Assembly: GCA_964637705.1 (NCBI GenBank) | Contig: CAZWVM010000115.1 | Location: 1-11,480 of the forward strand | Direction of reading: 5' to 3' | Source of the DNA: CAZWVM01 sp964637705 | GTDB taxonomy: Bacteria; UBA8481 | DNA length: 11,480 nt | Shown: piece after piece, positions 6,455 through 11,480 of the stretch | How the letters are laid out: each line of letters begins with the position of its first letter | How positions within the stretch are numbered: the first letter of the stretch is position 1 | Position numbers and translations under genes: made by a program | The notes under the pieces: model-generated | What the model was told of the DNA's origin: nothing | Seen by the model: the letters and a program-made list of their open reading frames with translations, nothing else | Databases searched by the model: none

Positions 6455-7260
6455 GCGAGGCCCTTGGCGGCGCGGTCGATCGGGAGGAGCGAAACGAGGA
6501 GCCGCTCGAACTCGTCGAGCGGCCACTGCGTCTCGCGGTCCGAGTCGGCGCTGGGGGGATCGGGGTGCGTCTCGATGAAGAGCCCGGCCATGCCCACGGC
6601 GACCGCGGCGCGCGCCAGCGCGGGGACGAAGCGGCGGTCGCCGCCCGATGAGCCTCCCGCCGCGCCCGGCCTCTGGACCGCGTGCGTCACGTCGAAGACG
6701 ACCGGAGCGAAGGGCTTCATGATCTCCAGGGCGCGCGGATCGAAGACGAGATCGCCGTACCCGAACGAGGCCCCGCGTTCCGTCACGAGAACATCGCGAC
6801 AACCGGCCGCGCGCGCCTTCTTCACGATCGACTCCATCTGCTGGGGCGCGAGGAACTGGCCCTTCTTGATGTTGACCGGGCGGCCGGTGCGGGCCGCGGC
6901 CACGACGAGGTCGGTCTGGCGGCAGAGGAAGGCGGGGATCTGGAGGCAATCCGCGACCGCGGCCACGGCCTCCGCTTCCGACGGCAGATGGATGTCGGTG
7001 AGGACCGGGAGACCGAGTTCCCGCTTGATCCGCGCCAGGACTTCGAGTCCCGCTTCCAGCCCGCGGCCACGCTCCGACTCGAGCGACTGGCGGTTGGCTT
7101 TGTCGTAGGAGGCCTTGAAAACGAGCGGCACGCCGTACCGCTCGGCGATCTCCTTCAGCCGCGCCGCGGTCTCGAAGGCCGTCTCCTCGATGAGGCACGG
7201 CCCGGCGAAGAGGGCGAGGGGCGCGTCATTCTCAAAGCGGATTCCGCCTACCTGCGCCAT
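6451..7260 (-). CDS. kdsA: 3-deoxy-8-phosphooctulonate synthase (Kdo-8-phosphate synthase)
   Basis: A 269-residue cytoplasmic enzyme that condenses phosphoenolpyruvate with arabinose 5-phosphate to give Kdo 8-phosphate. Family motifs include FAGPCLIEE (18-26), VFKASYDKANRQS, TDIHLPSE, QIPAFLCRQTDL, NIKKGQFLAPQQM, DVTHAVQRPG and FIETHPDPP. C22, H193, E230 and D241 match the metal ligands of the metal-dependent class, typified by Aquifex aeolicus C11, H185, E222 and D233, with identical spacing between the last three. The metal-independent E. coli enzyme has Asn in place of this Cys. So this enzyme is predicted to need a divalent metal. The ATG at 7260 has AAGGA 5 nt upstream and lies inside the end of cysS (13-nt overlap). 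The stop overlaps the kdsD start. Confidence 0.96.
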   Translation of the reverse strand: MAQVGGIRFENDAPLALFAGPCLIEETAFETAARLKEIAERYGVPLVFKASYDKANRQSLESERGRGLEAGLEVLARIKRELGLPVLTDIHLPSEAEAVAAVADCLQIPAFLCRQTDLVVAAARTGRPVNIKKGQFLAPQQMESIVKKARAAGCRDVLVTERGASFGYGDLVFDPRALEIMKPFAPVVFDVTHAVQRPGAAGGSSGGDRRFVPALARAAVAVGMAGLFIETHPDPPSADSDRETQWPLDEFERLLVSLLPIDRAAKGLA

Positions 7261-8579
7261 CTCGTTCCTTCCTTCGAATCCTCGATCGTGATTCCGCGGG
7301 CGGCCAGCGCCTTGCGGATCTCGTCCGCGCGGGCGAAGTCGCGCTCGCGCCGGGCCCGGTTCCTCTCCTCGACCAGCGCGTCGATTTCCGCGTCGCCCTC
7401 ATCGTGACCCGCGCCCGGGATGAGGTCAAGCCCGAGGATCGATCCGCACCGGCGGATCGATCCGGCCAGTGCGTTGCGTTCCTCCTGCGTCCCCTTGTTC
7501 CCGGTTTTCACGGCCTCGAAGAGGACCGAGAAGGCGGCGGCGGTGTTGAAGTCGTCCTCCAGCGAGGCCGTGAATTCCGCCTCGACCCCGCGCGCCGCCG
7601 CGTCCGGCTCTCCCTCGCCCGTGACGACGAAGGTTTCGAAGCGCTCGAGCGCGGCCCGGGCCTCGCGCAGCCGCTCCTCCGCGACGTCCAGGGGGCTGCC
7701 GTAGCGCACGGAGAGGAGATAGTAGCGGAGGGTGCGACTGCCGTGGCGGTCGATGAGGGATGAGGGCGAAAGGGTGTTCCCTTCGGATTTCGACATCTTC
7801 CGGTTCTCGAGCGTGATCATCCCGTTGTGCATCCATGTGAGCGCGTAGGGGCGCCCGGTGGCCGCCTCGGACTGCGCCCGCTCGTTCTCGTGATGGGGAA
7901 AGACGAGATCGTTCCCGCCGCCGTGGATCTCGAAGGTCTCGCCGAGGTACTTCATCGACATCGCGGAACACTCGATGTGCCAGCCGGGCCGTCCCGCGCC
8001 CCAGGGCGAGGGCCACGACGGTTCGCCGGGCTTGGCCGCCTTCCAGAGGGCGAAGTCGAGGGGGTCGCGCTTCTCCTCGCCCGGCTCGACGCGCGCGCCC
8101 GAAATGAGATCGTCGACGTTGCGGCCGGAGAGTTCGCCGTAGGCCGGGAAGGAGCGCACGGCGAAGTAGACCGAGCCGGCCGCCTCGTAGGCGTATCCGC
8201 GCGCGACGAGCCGCTCGACCAGTGCCCGGATCTCCGGGATGTGCCCCGAAACGCGCGGTTCGTGGTCGGGATCGAGGCACCCCAGCGCCTCCGTCATCCG
8301 CCGGTAGGCGTCGATGAAGGGGCGCGTGAACGCGACGATGTCGCCGCCCTGGGCGCGATCGATGATCTTGTCATCGACGTCGGTGACGTTGCGCACGTAG
8401 GTCACGGCGTTCCCGCGGTGTCGCAGGAACCGGACGAAGGCGTCGAAGACGACCGCCGCGCGGGCATGGCCCAGGTGGGGGTTGTCGTAGGGCGTGATGC
8501 CGCAGACATACAGTCCGACGGACGCCGGCGGGGCGGGAAGATCGCGGAAGCCGCGGGACAGGGAACTGTAGAGCTTCAC
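7248..8579 (-). CDS. cysS: Cysteinyl-tRNA synthetase
   Basis: A 443-residue class I aminoacyl-tRNA synthetase that charges tRNA-Cys. The HIGH-type motif is P34-H-L-G-H38, and the KMSKS loop is K261-M-S-K-S265, followed by EGN. The zinc ligands are complete and match E. coli C28, C209, H234 and E238: C26, C204, H229 and E233. An intact C-terminal anticodon-binding region ends with a conserved helix (ERNRARRERDFARADEIR). The mycothiol ligase MshC, a close relative, usually lacks that region, so CysS is preferred. The GTG start at 8579 overlaps the ispF stop (GTGA). It has no clear ribosome binding site of its own, which suggests reinitiation. The protein start aligns with the usual N-terminus of the family (K-L-Y-S-S-L). 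Confidence 0.96.
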   Translation of the reverse strand: MKLYSSLSRGFRDLPAPPASVGLYVCGITPYDNPHLGHARAAVVFDAFVRFLRHRGNAVTYVRNVTDVDDKIIDRAQGGDIVAFTRPFIDAYRRMTEALGCLDPDHEPRVSGHIPEIRALVERLVARGYAYEAAGSVYFAVRSFPAYGELSGRNVDDLISGARVEPGEEKRDPLDFALWKAAKPGEPSWPSPWGAGRPGWHIECSAMSMKYLGETFEIHGGGNDLVFPHHENERAQSEAATGRPYALTWMHNGMITLENRKMSKSEGNTLSPSSLIDRHGSRTLRYYLLSVRYGSPLDVAEERLREARAALERFETFVVTGEGEPDAAARGVEAEFTASLEDDFNTAAAFSVLFEAVKTGNKGTQEERNALAGSIRRCGSILGLDLIPGAGHDEGDAEIDALVEERNRARRERDFARADEIRKALAARGITIEDSKEGTRWRR

Positions 8580-9049
8580 GGTTTTCGCGAGAGGAGCGCC
8601 ACGCAGAAGGCGATGATGCCCTCGCCGCGCCCCAGGGCCCCCAGTCCCTCCGTCGTCTTGCCCTTCACCATGATGGCCGTCCCGGAGCCGAGGACCGTCC
8701 GGAGCGAATCGATGATCCGGGCGCGGTTCGGCAGGATCTTCGGCTGGTCGCAGACGACCGTCGCGTCGATCTGCTCGACGATCCATCCCTCCGGCAGGGC
8801 CTGGCGCAGGAGCTCGAGGCTCGAGATGTTCTTGTACCGCGGATCCGTGTCCGGGAACTTCTCCCCGATGTCTCCGGCCCCGGCCGCGGCGAGGATCGCG
8901 TCGATGACGGCGTGCACGAGCACGTCGGCGTCGGAATGACCGGCGAGGCCGGGACAGTTTTCGAACTTCACCCCGCCCAGCACGAGCGGCCGCCAGGAAT
9001 CGATCTTGTGCGCGTCGTATCCGAACCCGATCCTCATCGATGTCGCCAT
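8576..9049 (-). CDS. ispF: 2-C-methyl-D-erythritol 2,4-cyclodiphosphate synthase
   Basis: A 157-residue enzyme of the MEP isoprenoid pathway. It converts 4-diphosphocytidyl-methylerythritol 2-phosphate to the cyclic diphosphate, releasing CMP; the family is trimeric with an active-site metal. Motifs are IGFGYDAH (7-14), GLAGHSDADVLVHAV (34-48), FPDTDPRYK and KGKTTEGLGALGRGEGI. Metal ligands D12, H14 and H46 match E. coli D8, H10 and H42. The ATG at 9049 overlaps the ispD stop as TGATG and has AAGGA about 8 nt upstream. A second ATG at 9037 (M5) would give E. coli-like numbering but lacks a ribosome binding site. ispF directly follows ispD, as in many bacteria. Confidence 0.97.
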   Translation of the reverse strand: MATSMRIGFGYDAHKIDSWRPLVLGGVKFENCPGLAGHSDADVLVHAVIDAILAAAGAGDIGEKFPDTDPRYKNISSLELLRQALPEGWIVEQIDATVVCDQPKILPNRARIIDSLRTVLGSGTAIMVKGKTTEGLGALGRGEGIIAFCVALLSRKP

Positions 9050-9744
9050 CAGTCGTTCCTTTCCCCTCGTTCCGCCGCGATGCGTTCCGCGGCCTCGAGG
9101 TCCGCGCGCGTCGTGATCTTGAGGTTCGACGGATCGCCCGGGACGATGCCGGTCGAGAACCCCGCGGCCGCGAGCACGGCGAGATCGTCCGTGAACTCCT
9201 CCGGTCCCTCGGTCCGCGCGAAGGCCGCGACCGCTGCCGCGGTCCCCAGGGCCTGCGGCGTCTGGACGCCGTAGAGCCCCTGCCGCGGAATCGTCGCGGA
9301 GATCGCGCCGTCCTCCGCGCGCTTCAGCGTGTCGGTCACGGGCAGTCCCGGGGCGACGCCGTCAAAGCGCCCGAGCGCCTCGAGGAGGCGCGCGCCGAGC
9401 GCGGCCGAGACGAACGGGCGCGCCGCGTCGTGCACCAGGATCGCATCGCAACCCGTGCCGGCCGCGGCCGCGATGCCGCGGCGGGCCGAGTCCTGGCGGC
9501 GCGCGCCGCCCTCGACCCACGCCATCTCCAATCGCGCCTCGTCCCGGAACTCGGGGCGCGAGACGAGGAAGAAACCGGCCCCGGGAAAGGCCTCCCGCAG
9601 GCACCTCGCGGTGACGTCGATCACGCGCGCGCCGGCCAGGGGCTCGAAGAGCTTGGATCGCCCGGAGCCGAACCTCGAGGAGGATCCCGCGGCCAGGAGG
9701 AGGACGGCGACTCGCGGCCGGGAAGCCGTGGTCGCGGCCGTCAA
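9049..9744 (-). CDS. ispD: 2-C-methyl-D-erythritol 4-phosphate cytidylyltransferase
   Basis: A 231-residue nucleotidyltransferase that makes 4-diphosphocytidyl-2-C-methyl-D-erythritol from CTP and methylerythritol 4-phosphate. The N-terminal nucleotide loop is LLAAGSSSRFGSGRSKLFEPL (starting at about 16), with R24 and K31 as the expected CTP-contacting residues. VHDAARPFVSAAL, PVTDTLKR, LYGVQTPQ, FTDDLAVL and a C-terminal SNLKITTRADLEAAE follow, all diagnostic. No ATG or GTG lies near the expected N-terminus. The best start is TTG at 9744, which overlaps the upstream stop as TTGA and gives normal family length. The same frame stays open far upstream to 10644, but that part is out-of-frame sequence inside the PIN-TRAM gene. 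The ribosome binding site is weak (GGAA, about 11 nt away), so coupled translation is likely. Confidence 0.93.
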   Translation of the reverse strand: MTAATTASRPRVAVLLLAAGSSSRFGSGRSKLFEPLAGARVIDVTARCLREAFPGAGFFLVSRPEFRDEARLEMAWVEGGARRQDSARRGIAAAAGTGCDAILVHDAARPFVSAALGARLLEALGRFDGVAPGLPVTDTLKRAEDGAISATIPRQGLYGVQTPQALGTAAAVAAFARTEGPEEFTDDLAVLAAAGFSTGIVPGDPSNLKITTRADLEAAERIAAERGERND

Positions 9745-10772
9745 CTCTGCTTGTCTTCCGCTTCGGACTTGCGGCCGGCCACGTCCTCGAAGCGCGAGAA
9801 GATCATCCGGCCCGCCGTCGTCTGGTGGATGTTCGTCACGACCGTGCGCACCTGCCGCCCCACGTGAGCGGCTCCGCCGTCCACCACGACCATCGTGCCG
9901 TCGTCGAGGTAGGCGATGCCCTGCCCCGGCTCCTTCCCGCTGCGCGTCACCGTCGTCTGGATCACCTCGCCGGGGAGGAAGATCGTCTTCAAGGCATTGA
10001 CGAGATCGTTGAGGTTGAGGACCTTGATCGAGCGGACGCGCGCGACCTTGTTGAGGTTGAAGTCGTTCGTGATGAGCGACGCCTCGAGGTCGGTGGCGAG
10101 CCTCAGGAGCTTGTGGTCCACCTCGCGCTCGTCCGGGTAGTCCGCGGCGGTGATCTCCACCGTCACGTCCTCGATCTCCTGCAGCCGCTTGACGACGTCG
10201 AGGCCGCGCCGGCCGCGGTTGCGCTTCAGGGGCTCGGCGGAATCGGCGATCGACTGCAGTTCGCGAAGGATGAATTGCGGGATGATGAGCGTCCCGTCGA
10301 CGAAGCCCGCTTCCGCCATGTCCGCGATGCGGCCGTCGATCAGGACGGAGGTGTCGCAGATCTTGCGCAGGGGCGGCGGCGCGCTCGAAACATCGCGGGG
10401 GATACCCTCCGCCGCGGAGACCGCGCCGACGCGCGCGCCCCAGCCGGCGCCGAGAAGACCGAGGCCGAGATAGAGGGCGAGGACGAGGAGCGTGTGACCG
10501 GCGGCCGAATCGCCGAATTCCAGGGGCGGATAGGCCAGGAAGCGCAGGAGGGGCATCGCGAGATACGCCGCGGCGAGTCCCATGAGGGCCCCGATGAGCG
10601 TCGAGCGCAGCCGGTCCGCCTCCGCGCGCTGGCTCAGCCACCACGCCGCGAGCCCGATTGCGTAGAGCGCCAGCCCGCCCGGGATGGCGCGCGCATCGCG
10701 GGGAGCGACGAGGAGCGGCAGCGGCACGAGGAGCAGCAATAGCAGCGGCATGATCCAGCGCGCGGTTCTCAT
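9741..10772 (-). CDS. YacL-like membrane PIN-TRAM domain protein
   Basis: A 343-residue protein. The N-terminal third has about four hydrophobic segments (about 5-25, 31-47, 57-82 and 91-115), so it is membrane-embedded. A PIN nuclease domain follows (about 135-255), with acidic residues D140 (KICDTSVLIDGR), E171 (FILRELQ), D219 (EVDHKLLRLA) and D237 (TNDFNLNKVA). Those are the positions expected to hold catalytic metal. A TRAM domain (about 265-325, GEVIQTTVTRSGKEPGQGIAYLDDG...) should bind RNA. Known: the same architecture occurs in Bacillus YacL, whose role is unsettled, and it often sits next to ispD. Inferred: a membrane-bound ribonuclease or RNA-binding factor. The ATG at 10772 overlaps the carD-like stop as ATGA, with a G-rich binding site upstream. 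An ATG further up at 11165 lies in the wrong frame of the upstream gene and was not used. Confidence 0.92.
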   Translation of the reverse strand: MRTARWIMPLLLLLLVPLPLLVAPRDARAIPGGLALYAIGLAAWWLSQRAEADRLRSTLIGALMGLAAAYLAMPLLRFLAYPPLEFGDSAAGHTLLVLALYLGLGLLGAGWGARVGAVSAAEGIPRDVSSAPPPLRKICDTSVLIDGRIADMAEAGFVDGTLIIPQFILRELQSIADSAEPLKRNRGRRGLDVVKRLQEIEDVTVEITAADYPDEREVDHKLLRLATDLEASLITNDFNLNKVARVRSIKVLNLNDLVNALKTIFLPGEVIQTTVTRSGKEPGQGIAYLDDGTMVVVDGGAAHVGRQVRTVVTNIHQTTAGRMIFSRFEDVAGRKSEAEDKQS

Positions 10773-11449
10773 GCGCGCCCCGCCCTCAGGCACTTGTTGA
10801 TCTCCGTCTCGACCTGCTCGATCGATCGCCGCGCCGCGTGGGCGATCTCGTGCACGAGCAGCTGGACCGAAGCCTCGAGCAGCCTCTTTTCGCTCATCGA
10901 GAGTTCTCCCTCCGGACCCCGCTTGGAGAGGTTCCGCGCCACCTTGGCCGCCTCGTAGATGTCGCCGGACTTCAGCTTCTCGAGGTAGAGGTTGTAGCGG
11001 ACCTTCCAGTCGGCCTCCTCGGACTGGGGCTTCTTGCGGAGGATCGCCATGATCTTCTCCACGTCGGCGCGCCCGACGACGCGCCTCATGCCCTTCTCCT
11101 CCTGCTGTTCCACAGGCAGTTTCACCGTCAGCTCGCCGTTGCGGAAGTCGAGGGTGTAATACCACTTGTCCGCGCCGGTGACGTTCATGCGTTCGATCGA
11201 CTTGACGATGCCGACGCCGTGGAACGGATAGACCACCATTTCGCCGACCTTGAAGCGCGCGTCCTTGCGCGTGACGGCCTTGACCGGCTCGGCCTCGACC
11301 GGGACCGGCTTGGCCGCGGGGGCCTTCGCCGGCGGTTTGACGGCCTTGCGCACGTCCTTCTGACCGACCCGGGAGGGCTTGGAGGATTTCGACGTCGCAC
11401 TCCTGGCCGCGGCACGCGCAGGGGCCTTGGCCTTCTTCTTCACGCTCAC
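10769..11449 (-). CDS. CarD/CdnL-family RNA polymerase-binding transcription regulator with basic N-terminal tail
   Basis: A 226-residue protein. Residues about 65-115 form the Tudor-like RNA polymerase interaction domain (RFKVGEMVVYPFHGVGIVKSIE), and about 120-224 the helical CarD C-terminal domain (ADWKVRYNLYLEKLKSGDIYEAAKVARNL, then SMSEKRLL). Known: CarD/CdnL proteins bind the RNA polymerase beta subunit and stabilise the open promoter complex, often at rRNA promoters. Unusual here is a preceding tail of about 62 residues, rich in Lys, Ala and Pro with few hydrophobic residues and reminiscent of histone H1 tails. The classical protein is about 160 residues. The start is GTG at 11449, preceded by GGGGTGA 3 nt away. 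A second GTG, at 11443, is possible and would change little. It is the first gene of the visible block, and its promoter must lie beyond 11480. Confidence 0.92.
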   Translation of the reverse strand: MSVKKKAKAPARAAARSATSKSSKPSRVGQKDVRKAVKPPAKAPAAKPVPVEAEPVKAVTRKDARFKVGEMVVYPFHGVGIVKSIERMNVTGADKWYYTLDFRNGELTVKLPVEQQEEKGMRRVVGRADVEKIMAILRKKPQSEEADWKVRYNLYLEKLKSGDIYEAAKVARNLSKRGPEGELSMSEKRLLEASVQLLVHEIAHAARRSIEQVETEINKCLRAGRA

Positions 11450-11480
11450 TTCACCCCGTCCCCTTTCTGTGCGGGCGCGG
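11450..11480 (-). promoter_or_regulatory. Leader with ribosome binding site of the carD-like gene
   Basis: Only 31 bp upstream of the carD-like gene are visible. On the minus strand it holds two G-rich runs, AAGGGGACGGGGTGAAG, just before the GTG start. The GGGGTGA can pair with the 16S rRNA tail. No promoter elements can be recognised in so short a stretch. Confidence 0.5.

Noticed and set aside
5420..7108. Plus-strand open frame of 562 codons opposite kdsD and kdsA
   Set aside because: It is the antisense shadow of two certain Kdo genes, with low-complexity composition and no motif.
7248..8579. Mycothiol ligase MshC instead of cysteinyl-tRNA synthetase
   Set aside because: The protein keeps the full C-terminal anticodon-binding region and CysS-like zinc ligands, and this Gram-negative context with Kdo genes does not suggest mycothiol.
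10773..11165. N-terminal extension of the PIN-TRAM protein by 131 residues
   Set aside because: The extension lies in the wrong frame of the CarD-like gene and is Arg/Gly-rich. The ATG at 10772 begins with a normal membrane segment and overlaps the preceding stop.
1..11480. CRISPR arrays, insertion sequences, tRNA or rRNA genes
   Set aside because: No short spaced direct repeats, transposase motifs, terminal inverted repeats or tRNA-like cloverleaf with CCA were seen. The only repeats are the coding PPC domains.

Overview
The window is GC-rich (roughly two thirds G+C by eye) and carries eleven protein-coding genes, all on the minus strand, with almost no non-coding DNA. Two Kdo (lipopolysaccharide core sugar) genes indicate a Gram-negative, outer-membrane organism. 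It uses the non-mevalonate isoprenoid pathway and a CarD-type RNA polymerase-binding protein. That mix, together with a secreted caspase-like protein, suggests a high-GC, probably poorly cultured Gram-negative lineage (the Acidobacteriota, Gemmatimonadota, Eisenbacteria and myxobacteria-like groups are all possible). The sequence alone does not fix the phylum.

Layout, read right to left (direction of transcription). Positions 11449 to 5489 hold a tightly packed housekeeping block: carD-like regulator, YacL-like membrane PIN-TRAM protein, ispD, ispF, cysS, kdsA, kdsD. Every junction in it overlaps: ATGA, TTGA, TGATG, GTGA, 13 nt, ATGA. Translational coupling along one transcript is therefore likely. 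After a 33-bp gap comes hemW (5455 to 4361). An 87-bp spacer with a perfect 10-bp stem-loop follows; it may be a terminator or attenuator.

The left part (4273 to the window edge) has three accessory-looking genes in the same direction: a membrane-anchored metallo-beta-lactamase-fold protein resembling the C-terminal domain of ComEC, a class I SAM methyltransferase, and a large secreted protein with five PPC-type beta domains followed by a caspase (peptidase C14) domain. The last gene is open at the left edge. It has an uninterrupted 834-codon frame with a signal peptide, a catalytic His in a YSGHG motif and a catalytic Cys in a DACFSGG motif.

How the genes work together. KdsD and KdsA make arabinose 5-phosphate and Kdo 8-phosphate in consecutive steps. 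IspD and IspF are the third and fifth enzymes of the MEP pathway. CysS charges tRNA-Cys. HemW is a radical-SAM-family heme-handling protein. The CarD-like protein probably tunes transcription initiation. The strongest candidate for something new is the five-PPC caspase, together with its ComEC-like and methyltransferase neighbours. No RNA genes, mobile elements or CRISPR arrays were seen.
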